A stretch of DNA of 64,000 bases, from the NCBI GenBank assembly GCA_003241485.1, contig QFQD01000002.1, positions 1-64,000 on the forward strand, given 5' to 3'. A program made the translations under genes and the position numbers. Below the pieces are notes generated by a model, which saw nothing but the letters and a program-made list of their open reading frames with translations, searched no databases and was not told the origin of the DNA. This DNA is from Ancylobacter novellus (lineage in GTDB: Bacteria > Pseudomonadota > Alphaproteobacteria > Rhizobiales > Xanthobacteraceae). Below, in pieces: positions 12,297-21,711 of the stretch. Each line of letters begins with the position of its first letter. The first letter of the stretch is position 1.

Positions 12297-13514
12297 ATGC
12301 GAAATAATAATCAGCAGAAGCGTATGCGTAGCCGCAACAACAATAACAACAATGGCGGCGGCAACCGGCGTAACCAGAACCCGCTCACGCGCGTCTACGA
12401 ATCCAACGGCCCCGATGTGAAGGTGCGCGGCACCGCGCAGCACATCGTCGAGAAGTATCAGCAGCTGGCGCGCGACGGTCAGGCGTCCGGCGACCCGGTC
12501 GCCGCTGAGAACTACCTCCAGCACGCCGAACACTATTTCCGCATCATCCTCGCCGCGCAGGCGCAGTTCGGCGTCACCGCGCAGCCGTTCAACCGGCAGG
12601 AAGAGGAAGAGTTCGAGGACGAGATGGAAGACGGCCCCGCCGAAGGGCAGGCCAGTTTCCAGGCTCGCGAGCCGCAGAACCAGCGCGAGGGCGGCCAGCC
12701 GCGCGAGAACGGCCAGCGCGAAGGCGGCCAGCGCGATTTCTACCGCGAGCGTGAGCGCGACCCGAACCGTCGTGACAATCGCGACAATCGCGACCGCAAC
12801 CAGGATCGCGGCCCGCGCGAGGAACGCGGTTTCCGCGAAGACCGTGGCCCGCGCGACGATCGCGCCCCGCGCGAGGATCGTGGCCCGCGCGAGGATCGTG
12901 GTCCGCGTGACGACCGTGGTCCGCGTGAGGATCGCGGCCCCAGGGAGGATCGCGCCCCCCGCGAGGAGCGCGGCGACAACCGCGAGAACCGCTGGCAGCG
13001 CGACAATCGTCCGTTCCGCGAGCCGCGCGAACCCCGCGAAGTGCGTGAGCCGCGCGAGCACAGCGAGAACGCCTATCGCGATCCCGCGCAGCAGCCCCAG
13101 CCCCGCCTCGGACCGGAAGTCGAATCCGAGATCGGCTTGCCCGCCTTCATCACCCAGAGCAGCAATGCCGGCCCGGCACCGGCCGCTGCCCGCCCCGAGA
13201 TCGCCCGCGTCGAGCCGGTCCGGCCCGCGCCCGCCAAGGCCGAGCCGGTGACGTTCGCCGCCCCGGAGTCCGCTCCCGTCGAGACGCCCGCCGCCGAGGC
13301 CGCGCCCGCGCCGAAGCCGCGCGGCCGCCGCGCCGCGGCTGCAGCGCCGGTCGCCGCCGCCCCCGTCGAGGCTGCTCCCGCGGCACCGGCGAGCGAGGAT
13401 GACGGCGAAGCGCGTGCCCCGCGCACCCGTCGCCGCCGCTACCGCCGCTCCGATGGCGAGGGCGAAGGTGAGGCTGGCGGCGGAACGCCGGCCACCGCCG
13501 AAGCCGGCGAGTGA
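12297..13514 (+). CDS. DUF4167 domain protein with Arg-rich repeat
   Basis: 405 aa. Residues 1-30 are Asn/Arg-rich (runs of Asn), followed by the conserved DUF4167 core (about 28-100: NPLTRVYESNGPDVKVRGTA and the helix with AAENYLQHAEHYFRI). After that comes a long low-complexity region: an Arg-Glu/Asp-Asp-Arg-Gly-Pro hexapeptide array (about residues 170-225), then Ala/Pro-rich sequence and an Arg-rich end. The family is alphaproteobacterial and of unknown function; the basic, disordered make-up suggests RNA or ribonucleoprotein binding (inference). It follows prfA-prmC, a common neighbourhood for the family. Confidence 0.88.
   Translation: MRNNNQQKRMRSRNNNNNNGGGNRRNQNPLTRVYESNGPDVKVRGTAQHIVEKYQQLARDGQASGDPVAAENYLQHAEHYFRIILAAQAQFGVTAQPFNRQEEEEFEDEMEDGPAEGQASFQAREPQNQREGGQPRENGQREGGQRDFYRERERDPNRRDNRDNRDRNQDRGPREERGFREDRGPRDDRAPREDRGPREDRGPRDDRGPREDRGPREDRAPREERGDNRENRWQRDNRPFREPREPREVREPREHSENAYRDPAQQPQPRLGPEVESEIGLPAFITQSSNAGPAPAAARPEIARVEPVRPAPAKAEPVTFAAPESAPVETPAAEAAPAPKPRGRRAAAAAPVAAAPVEAAPAAPASEDDGEARAPRTRRRRYRRSDGEGEGEAGGGTPATAEAGE
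12804..12974 (+). repeat. In-gene 18-bp tandem repeat coding for the R-[ED]-[DE]-R-G-P hexapeptide
   Basis: About nine imperfect 18-bp units inside the DUF4167 gene encode DRGPRE-type hexapeptides (variants with Ala or Phe in place of Gly/Pro). The units differ at synonymous positions (GGT/GGC, CGT/CGC), suggesting selection on the peptide rather than a recent DNA slip. Confidence 0.85.
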
Positions 13515-13548
13515 GGCTACGCCGTCCCGGCGGACAGCTGCAGACATG

Positions 13549-13581
13549 AAAAAGGCCCGGCTGGTTCAGCCGGGCCTTTTT
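13549..13581. terminator. Bidirectional intrinsic terminator
   Basis: A perfect 15-bp stem including its A/T ends (AAAAAGGCCCGGCTG, loop GTT, CAGCCGGGCCTTTTT). It lies between the DUF4167 gene (+) and the MOSC gene (-), which converge here, and it has T-tracts in both directions. Confidence 0.92.
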
Positions 13582-13605
13582 GCATGGGACGGACGGCTTT
13601 TCCCG

Positions 13606-14514
13606 TCAGAGCGTGATGCGCACCGAGTCGCCCTCGGCGACGAGCCCGCCTTCGAGCACCTCGGCGAAGATGCCGCAGTCGGTATGGTCGAAATTGCGCA
13701 TCAGCGTGCTGGGAATATCGAGGTCGCGCTTGGCGGTCACCGGATCCACATTGGTGGCGGCACAGCGGAAGATGCGCTGCGTCACCTTGAGCCGGACATG
13801 GTTGCCGATCTCGATGGTCTGCCCCACGAGATCGAACTCCTCCCACGGCTCCATGCCGTCGAGGTAGAAATTGGCGCGGAATCGCAGCGGATCGACCGGC
13901 TGACCGATGATCTCGCCCAGCGCGCGGCAGCTTGCCAGGTTTATCAGCGAAATGAAGCCTTCCGTCGTATCGACAAACCGGAAGCCCTGCGGCGCCTGCA
14001 GCACCTTCGGCGCGCCGCGCAATTCGTAGCGCGAATAGCGCTGAAAGAAGCCTTCGATCGCCTCCCGCCCTGCCGGGGTGCGGATGTCGCCGCGCACGGC
14101 TTCCGTGTCCTCGTGCCGGATGACCAGTTCGCCCGTCGCGTCGTCATAAGAGGCATCGAGCGCGGCGAGGCGCTCATTGCGCATCAGCATCAGGAACTTG
14201 ATCTTGGGCTGGAAGGACGGTGCCTCGGGCATGAAGCCGGAAGGCCCGTTCTCGATGGCGAAAAGCCGATCGCCGGGGAAATAGCCGCCTTCCGCCAGTT
14301 CCACCACTTCCATGCGCTCAGGGGTGAGCCCCTTCACGGGATAGCGATAGATCGAGGCGATGGAGGCAAAGCTGATCGGTCCCGTCAGCACCTCTTCCGG
14401 CGAGATCACCTCGGCCGGAGAAGGAACGTCTTCGGGAGGCGGAGCCCCGGCGGGGGCGGACACGTTGGCGAACAGGTCGCCGATCGCGTCACCATTTTCA
14501 GTCGATTCGCTCAT
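13606..14514 (-). CDS. MOSC domain-containing protein
   Basis: 302 aa. The N-terminal MOSC beta-barrel begins at IASIYRYPVKGLTPE (about 50-64) and the MOSC domain follows with the conserved Cys in FRCAATNVDP (near 250), the residue that in molybdenum-cofactor sulfurases and mARC-type enzymes coordinates sulfur or Mo. The first 45 residues are Pro/Glu-rich and probably unstructured. The exact substrate is unknown; such single proteins are often moco-dependent detoxification enzymes or sulfur carriers. Confidence 0.88.
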   Translation of the reverse strand: MSESTENGDAIGDLFANVSAPAGAPPPEDVPSPAEVISPEEVLTGPISFASIASIYRYPVKGLTPERMEVVELAEGGYFPGDRLFAIENGPSGFMPEAPSFQPKIKFLMLMRNERLAALDASYDDATGELVIRHEDTEAVRGDIRTPAGREAIEGFFQRYSRYELRGAPKVLQAPQGFRFVDTTEGFISLINLASCRALGEIIGQPVDPLRFRANFYLDGMEPWEEFDLVGQTIEIGNHVRLKVTQRIFRCAATNVDPVTAKRDLDIPSTLMRNFDHTDCGIFAEVLEGGLVAEGDSVRITL

Positions 14515-14704
14515 GGACCCTCACCATATAGGCTTCCCCCCGATACGTCAGCCGAGGCCCCCGCACCAAGGGAAAACACGCGGCGAGCGGGCTCGTGTTC
14601 GCCCTGTCGCATTTTCCGCTTTTCCTCGAGGTACGAATCCGTATCAAATCGAACCCGTTTCCTCGCGGGAATATGCGTCCCGCGGGAGATCACAGGAGGG
14701 TGCA

Positions 14705-15238
14705 ATGCCGCGGCTCTTCACCGCCCTCGAAATTCCTTCGGACATCGCGGAAACGCTGTCCATGCTGCGAGGAGGCCTGCCGGGCGCCCGCTGGATCAGC
14801 CCGGAATTCTATCATGTCACGCTGCGCTTCATCGGCGATGTCGACCATGCCGTCGCACGCGACGCTGCGGCTGCGCTCGACGAGATCGACCGCTTCGGCT
14901 TCGATCTGACGCTGTCCGGCGTCGACCAGTTCGGCAATCACAAGCCGCATTCGATCTTCGCCGGCGTGAAGGCGAATCAGGCGCTCACCGAGCTGCATGC
15001 CGAGCATGAGCGGGCGATGAAGCGCATCGGCCTGCCGCCGGAAGGGCGCAATTTCCGCCCCCATGTCACGCTGGCGCGCCTGCGCGATGTCGCCCCGCGC
15101 CAGGTGGCGGAATATCTCGCCTTGCGCGGCTATTTCCGCAGCCCGACCTTCGAGGTCTCGCGCTTCGTGCTGTTTTCCTCGCGCGATTCGGTGGGGGGCG
15201 GGCCTTACCGCATTGAGGCGGCCTATCCGCTGCTGTGA
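14705..15238 (+). CDS. thpR: RNA 2',3'-cyclic phosphodiesterase (2H family)
   Basis: 177 aa. Two H-x-T motifs of the 2H phosphoesterase fold are present: HVTL in YHVTLRFIG (about residue 37) and HVTL in FRPHVTLARLR (about 119). The start is the ATG after a strong AGGAGGG at 14694-14700; the frame stays open further upstream but without similarity. Family members hydrolyse 2',3'-cyclic phosphate RNA ends to 2'-phosphate. Confidence 0.92.
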   Translation: MPRLFTALEIPSDIAETLSMLRGGLPGARWISPEFYHVTLRFIGDVDHAVARDAAAALDEIDRFGFDLTLSGVDQFGNHKPHSIFAGVKANQALTELHAEHERAMKRIGLPPEGRNFRPHVTLARLRDVAPRQVAEYLALRGYFRSPTFEVSRFVLFSSRDSVGGGPYRIEAAYPLL

Positions 15239-15331
15239 TCCCGGCATTGCGCCGCCCCTGACTTTCACGGGCCCTGCCATTGCGAAAGGCCATCTCCGGG
15301 GCCATTTCTGAACGGCAAGGGTCCCCGCGAC

Positions 15332-15739
15332 ATGGGAATGAGGATGGCTGCGCACTCCAACGGCACCTTCGACGAACCGGCCTTCGAGCCGGGCGAATTC
15401 GGCTTCGCCACTGCCTCGGGCGACGAGGCGAAGGTGCGCGCCGGTTTCTGGCGCAAGATCGGGGCGGGCGCCGCGCGCATTCCCTTCGCGGAGGATGCCA
15501 CCGCCGCCTATTACTGCGCGTTGGATTCGCGCACGCCGACACGGGTGCGCGCGCTCCTGTTCGGCGCGCTGGCCTATTTCCTGCTCCCCACCGACGCGGT
15601 GCCCGACATCCTGCCCGCCCTCGGCTTCACCGACGACGCGGCGGTCATCGCCACGGCGCTCAACCTGCTGGCGAGCCATATCACACCGGCTCATCGCAGC
15701 GCCGCGCGCGACGCGCTGCAGCGGATTCGCGGGCGCTGA
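15332..15739 (+). CDS. YkvA family protein (DUF1232)
   Basis: 135 aa. The DUF1232 core is AYFLLPTDAVPDILPALGFTDD-like (about 84-105), a short hydrophobic segment followed by the P-x-D-x-x-P-D motif. Small membrane-associated proteins of unknown function. Three in-frame ATGs occur in the first five codons, so the start is uncertain by up to 12 nt. It follows thpR with a 93-nt gap and may be cotranscribed. Confidence 0.85.
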   Translation: MGMRMAAHSNGTFDEPAFEPGEFGFATASGDEAKVRAGFWRKIGAGAARIPFAEDATAAYYCALDSRTPTRVRALLFGALAYFLLPTDAVPDILPALGFTDDAAVIATALNLLASHITPAHRSAARDALQRIRGR

Positions 15740-15942
15740 CGGCGCTGTTCCCAGCTTTCTTTACCGCTCGTTCACCATGGTCCTGATTTTGCCGCCAAGC
15801 TCCGCGCATTTGATCGGCAAAGCCTCCGCTTTCCCGAGGCAAGGGTTCACAGCTGCGGGACGGGCAGATATCCCTGAGCGGGCTTGAACGGAGAATCGTG
15901 CAAACCCGCACAGCGGAAAGACGAACACGGAGGATAGAGACC

Positions 15943-16461
15943 ATGGCACGACGTATCGTGCGCGCGGCACTCGCCGGCTTGGCAGTGGCTTTCATCGGCG
16001 CATCGGGCGCAACTGCCCAGGGCGCGCCGAAGCTGGTAACCCAGTCCGGCGATTGGGGCGTCTACAAGGACGAGAGCGGCGGCGGCAAGATCTGCTACGC
16101 GCTCTCCCAGCCTAAGACGCGGGCGCCTTCTGGTCTCAGCCGCGACCCGGCATATTTCTTCATCTCGACCCGCACCGCCGAGAATGTGAAGGGCGAGGTC
16201 AGCGTGGTCATGGGCTTCCCGCTCAAGGAAGGCGTCGACGCGACCCTCACCATCGGCCCGACGTCGTTCGATCTCTACACGCGCGGCACCGGCGCCTGGG
16301 TGCGCAACGCCGCCGAGGAGGCGCGCCTCGTCGAAGCCATGCGCAAGGGCCGCGATGTGGTGGTCAAGAGCACCTCGCTGCGCGGCAATGTCACGACCGA
16401 CACCTATTCGCTCTCCGGCATCTCCGCCGCGATCGATCGCGCCGCGCAGGAATGCCGCTGA
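15943..16461 (+). CDS. Invasion-associated locus B (IalB) family secreted protein
   Basis: 172 aa. Residues 1-25 form a Sec signal peptide (basic start, hydrophobic stretch, cleavage after GATA or TAQ). The mature part shows the IalB pattern: GDWGVYKDESGGGKICYALSQP (early Cys), an internal beta-rich region with VMGFPLKEG, and a terminal AAQECR Cys that probably pairs with the first. The ATG at 15943 is chosen over an upstream GTG because it heads the signal peptide and has GGAGG upstream. Widespread in Hyphomicrobiales; named for Bartonella, but it does not imply invasion here. Confidence 0.85.
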   Translation: MARRIVRAALAGLAVAFIGASGATAQGAPKLVTQSGDWGVYKDESGGGKICYALSQPKTRAPSGLSRDPAYFFISTRTAENVKGEVSVVMGFPLKEGVDATLTIGPTSFDLYTRGTGAWVRNAAEEARLVEAMRKGRDVVVKSTSLRGNVTTDTYSLSGISAAIDRAAQECR

Positions 16462-16570
16462 CGATATGCCACTGACGCCCTGCCCAAGGCTGGGCTAACG
16501 TGCCGAACACGCGGACGCGCCAGCGCGCCCGCGTTTCACGCCCTTCCGATGGACCAGCGCGAGAAGCGAC

Positions 16571-17344
16571 ATGCCGGTCGAACTGCGTCTCATTCCTTGC
16601 CTCGCCGACAATTATGCGGTGCTGCTGCATGACACCGTGACCGAAACCACGGCGGTGATCGACGTGCCCGAGGCCGCGCCCGTCATGGCCGCGCTGGAGC
16701 AGGAGGGCTGGGATCTCACCCACATCTTCGTCACCCATCACCACACCGACCATATCGCCGGCGTGCTGGCGCTGAAGGAGCATTTCGGCGCTCATGTCAC
16801 CGGCCCGAAGGCCGAGCGCGACACCATTCCCGGCCTCGATACGGCGGTGGTGGATGGCGATCCCGTCGCCGTGGGCAGCCTTGTCGGGCGCGTGCTGGAA
16901 ACGCCGGGCCACACCAAGGGCCATGTCGTCTTCCTGTTCGAGGAGGAACGCCTGCTGTTCTCCGGCGACACGCTGTTCGTGATGGGCTGCGGGCGGCCTT
17001 TCGAGTGCGAGCCGCCGGTGCTGTGGGAATCGCTGCTGCGCCTGCGCGCCCTGCCGGACGACATCGCCGTCTATTGCGGGCACGAATACACCCTCTCCAA
17101 CGCCCGCTTCGCCGTGAGCGTCGACCCGGATAACGAGGCGCTTGCCGCCCGGCTCCACGAGGTCGAGGCGCTGCGTGCGGCGGGCGAGCCGACCGTGCCG
17201 ACCACCATCGGCGCGGAGAAAGCCACCAACCCGTTCCTGCGCGCCGACGATCCCGCGCTCGCCGCCCGCCTCGGCCTGCCCGACGCCGAGCCGGGCGCGG
17301 TGTTCACCGAGCTGCGCAGCCTCAAGAGCCGTTTCCGCGGCTAG
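16571..17344 (+). CDS. gloB: Hydroxyacylglutathione hydrolase (glyoxalase II)
   Basis: 257 aa metallo-beta-lactamase-fold enzyme that hydrolyses S-lactoylglutathione to lactate and glutathione in methylglyoxal detoxification. It has the metal-binding motif THHHTDHIAG (55-64), further ligands in TPGHTKGHV and the bridging Asp in FSGDTLFVMGCGR, plus CGHEYT toward the C-terminus. Length and start (MPVELRLIPCL) fit the family. A cupin gene follows 11 nt downstream. Confidence 0.95.
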   Translation: MPVELRLIPCLADNYAVLLHDTVTETTAVIDVPEAAPVMAALEQEGWDLTHIFVTHHHTDHIAGVLALKEHFGAHVTGPKAERDTIPGLDTAVVDGDPVAVGSLVGRVLETPGHTKGHVVFLFEEERLLFSGDTLFVMGCGRPFECEPPVLWESLLRLRALPDDIAVYCGHEYTLSNARFAVSVDPDNEALAARLHEVEALRAAGEPTVPTTIGAEKATNPFLRADDPALAARLGLPDAEPGAVFTELRSLKSRFRG

Positions 17345-17355
17345 GAGCCGGCGCC

Positions 17356-17796
17356 ATGAGCACCACCACCCTCACCGCTGCCGAGGTCATCGCCCGGCTC
17401 GGCCTCGTGCCGCATCCGGAGGGTGGGTATTTTCGCGAGACCTTCCGCGATCAACGCCGAACCGAGGAAGGCCGTGCCGTCTCCACGGCGATCTATTTCC
17501 TGCTGCCCGCGCAGCAGCGCTCGCACTGGCACCGGGTCGATGCGGTGGAGATGTGGCACTGGCACGCCGGCGCGCCGCTGGAACTCTCCATCGCGCTGGC
17601 GGATACCGGCCCGGTGGAGCACCACCGTCTCGGCGCCGACCTGATGGCCGGCGAGGAGCCGCAGCGCCTCGTGCCGCATGGCGCCTGGCAGGCCGCGCGC
17701 AGCCTCGGCGACTGGACGCTGGTCGGCTGCACCGTGGCGCCGGGCTTCGAGTTTTCCGGCTTCGAGCTTGCCACCCCCGGCTGGGAGCCGGGCTGA
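17356..17796 (+). CDS. DUF985 cupin family protein
   Basis: 146 aa. It contains LGLVPHPEGGYFRETFRD near the N-terminus and SHWHRVDAVEMWHWHAG in the middle, the two conserved stretches of this small RmlC-like cupin family; the His residues probably bind metal. Function in bacteria is not established. It directly follows gloB and converges with the permease gene, whose stop lies 3 nt away. Confidence 0.87.
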   Translation: MSTTTLTAAEVIARLGLVPHPEGGYFRETFRDQRRTEEGRAVSTAIYFLLPAQQRSHWHRVDAVEMWHWHAGAPLELSIALADTGPVEHHRLGADLMAGEEPQRLVPHGAWQAARSLGDWTLVGCTVAPGFEFSGFELATPGWEPG

Positions 17797-17799
17797 GCT

Positions 17800-18684
17800 T
17801 TACATGCTCTGGCGTCGCGCTAATAGCGTCGCCACCGCCGCGCCGCCCACGATGAGGGCGCAGGCCGCCGCCAGCGACCAGCTGGCCGCCGCGAAGCCCG
17901 CCGCCACCAGCAGCAAAGTCGAGAGCACCGGCGCGGAATAGGAGGCGACGCCGAGCAGGCGTATGTCGCCGCGCTTCATGCCGATGTCCCAGGTGTAGAA
18001 GGCGATGCCGACCGGCCCGATCCCGAGGGCCACGACCGCGATCCATTCCCGCCCCACCGGCCAGATCGACGGCTCGAATGTCAGATGGCACAGCGCCGAC
18101 AGCACGGCAGTGGCGAGGCAGAAGCCGGCCACAACTTCGGTCGGCACGCTGGCGAAACGGCGCGAGGCGACCGAATAGACCGACCAGATCACCGCGCAGA
18201 GCGCCGCCGCGAGATAGCCCGGCACATACTCCGCCGCGAAACCGAACCCACCGGCCTTGGCCCCGAGCAGCACGACCGTTCCCGCCAGCCCCATCAGCGC
18301 GCCGATGATATGCGCCGGGCGCAGCTTCTCGCCCGGCAGGAAGGCCGAAAGCAGCACGATGAGCAGCGGCCACAGATAGGCGATCAGCCCGGCCTCGGCC
18401 GGCGGGGCGAGCTTCAGCGCCGAAAAATAGAAGAAATGGTAGCCGAACAGCCCACCCACGCCATGCAGCCACACCGGCCAGGGCTGGCGGAACACGCCGA
18501 GCCCCACGCCGAGCCCCACGCCGCGCGCCAGCCCGGCGATAAGCCCGACCAGTCCGCCAATGGCAAAGGTCAGCGCCGTCAGCAGGAAGGGCGGCACCGC
18601 GCCCGTGGCTGAGGTGGCGAGCGCAAGCGTCGCCCAGAGCAGGATGGCGGTGAAGCCGATGAACGTGGCGGAGGAACGGGACAT
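17800..18684 (-). CDS. EamA/DMT family transporter
   Basis: 294 aa from the ATG at 18684 (an earlier in-frame TTG is unlikely). About ten hydrophobic segments form two EamA repeats; the first includes GGLFGYHFFYFSALKLAPPAEAG, the typical conserved region of the family, and the second GIGPVGIAFYTWDIGMKRGD. Family members export amino acids or other metabolites; the substrate is not predictable here. Confidence 0.87.
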   Translation of the reverse strand: MSRSSATFIGFTAILLWATLALATSATGAVPPFLLTALTFAIGGLVGLIAGLARGVGLGVGLGVFRQPWPVWLHGVGGLFGYHFFYFSALKLAPPAEAGLIAYLWPLLIVLLSAFLPGEKLRPAHIIGALMGLAGTVVLLGAKAGGFGFAAEYVPGYLAAALCAVIWSVYSVASRRFASVPTEVVAGFCLATAVLSALCHLTFEPSIWPVGREWIAVVALGIGPVGIAFYTWDIGMKRGDIRLLGVASYSAPVLSTLLLVAAGFAAASWSLAAACALIVGGAAVATLLARRQSM

Positions 18685-18784
18685 GACAGGGCACAATCGA
18701 GGGAGAGAACGCCCGCATACCCTAGTACGGCTGCGGGCGCACGCGTCGAGTTGGCCTTCTCCCGCATGCCCCCGGGCGGAGGGA

Positions 18785-19510
<726 letters not shown>

Positions 19511-19653
19511 TTCACTCCCCCCTCTGGCGTCCTTCCCCAAGGACCACGCGACGCTTTCAACGTCGTTTTGCTGGCCGGCAAGGCGGTTCTCCCTCCTTGC
19601 CGGCGTGTCCCTTCCGTGCCCGGCACCTGCCGCGCGGCGGTGCCCGCTACGTG

Positions 19654-20832
<1,179 letters not shown>

Positions 20833-21069
20833 GAAACAGACCCTCCCGATGCGGTCCTTGCGGTGCCTTGGCGGAACGCGGCGCCGGCATTGTCTAAATG
20901 TGCCGCCATCGTGGTTGGCGCAACTGATCCATGTCAATGCCGCCCGTGAAATTCCCTCGGGTCATCACCCGGCCTTCAAGCGCCTTCGCGCACTGCACAA
21001 ATCCAGTAGCCGACCGTGTGGAAACGTCCTAGAGTTTCGAGGGGAAACGAACAAGGCGACTGGATCAAG

Positions 21070-21651
21070 ATGGCAAAATCAAACGAACCCGTCACCATCA
21101 AGAAGTATGCGAACCGCCGCCTCTACAACACCGGCACAAGCACTTACGTTACGCTCGAAGACCTCGCCCAAATGGTCAAGAACGGCGAAGACTTCGTTGT
21201 GTACGACGCCAAGACCTCCGACGACATCACCCACTCGGTATTGACCCAGATCATCTTCGAGCAGGAAGGCAAGGGACAGAATCTTCTGCCGATCAACTTC
21301 CTGCGGCAGATCATCCGCTTCTATGGCGACAGCATGCAGATGCTGGTCCCGCGCTATCTCGACATGTCGATCGAGAACTTCACAAAGGAGCAGGGACCGC
21401 TGCGCGAGCAGTTCACCAAAACCTTCGGCGTCGGTGGGTTCGGCGTGATGGAGGAGCAGGTGCGGCGGAACATGGAAATCTTCGACCGCGCCTTCAAGAT
21501 GTTCCTGCCCAACGCCCGCGCCGAGGAGCAGGCCTCCAGCGCCGGCACGCCCGCGCCCGCCCGCACGGACGATTTCGACGAGCTTAAGCGTCAGGTAGCG
21601 GAGATGCAGCGGCGCCTCGACCAGATCGGCGACGGCCCGAAAAAGAGCTGA
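21070..21651 (+). CDS. phaR: Polyhydroxyalkanoate synthesis repressor PhaR
   Basis: 193 aa. The N-terminal PHB/PHA accumulation regulator DNA-binding domain is clear (KKYANRRLYNTGTSTYVTLEDLAQMV, about 11-36), followed by the second PHB_acc domain (LPINFLRQIIRFYGDSMQ) and a C-terminal coiled coil. PhaR binds PHB granules and DNA and represses phasin and granule genes. The start MAKSNEP is preceded by an A/G-rich stretch. It diverges from phaA, so the 237-nt gap (20833-21069) should hold both promoters and possibly PhaR sites; I saw no clear operator. Confidence 0.94.
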   Translation: MAKSNEPVTIKKYANRRLYNTGTSTYVTLEDLAQMVKNGEDFVVYDAKTSDDITHSVLTQIIFEQEGKGQNLLPINFLRQIIRFYGDSMQMLVPRYLDMSIENFTKEQGPLREQFTKTFGVGGFGVMEEQVRRNMEIFDRAFKMFLPNARAEEQASSAGTPAPARTDDFDELKRQVAEMQRRLDQIGDGPKKS

Positions 21652-21711
21652 TCTCGCACTGCAACTCGGTCGTACCGGGCGCGCTCGCCGCGCCCGGCGC
21701 GAGTCGGAGGC

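Noticed and set aside
12804..12974. Tandem 18-bp units looked at as a possible CRISPR array
   Set aside because: Units are contiguous without spacers, in frame with the DUF4167 gene and encode a regular hexapeptide.
20833..21069. PhaR operator between phaA and phaR
   Set aside because: I looked for palindromic CTGC/GCAG or TTGC-rich repeats and found only scattered half sites.
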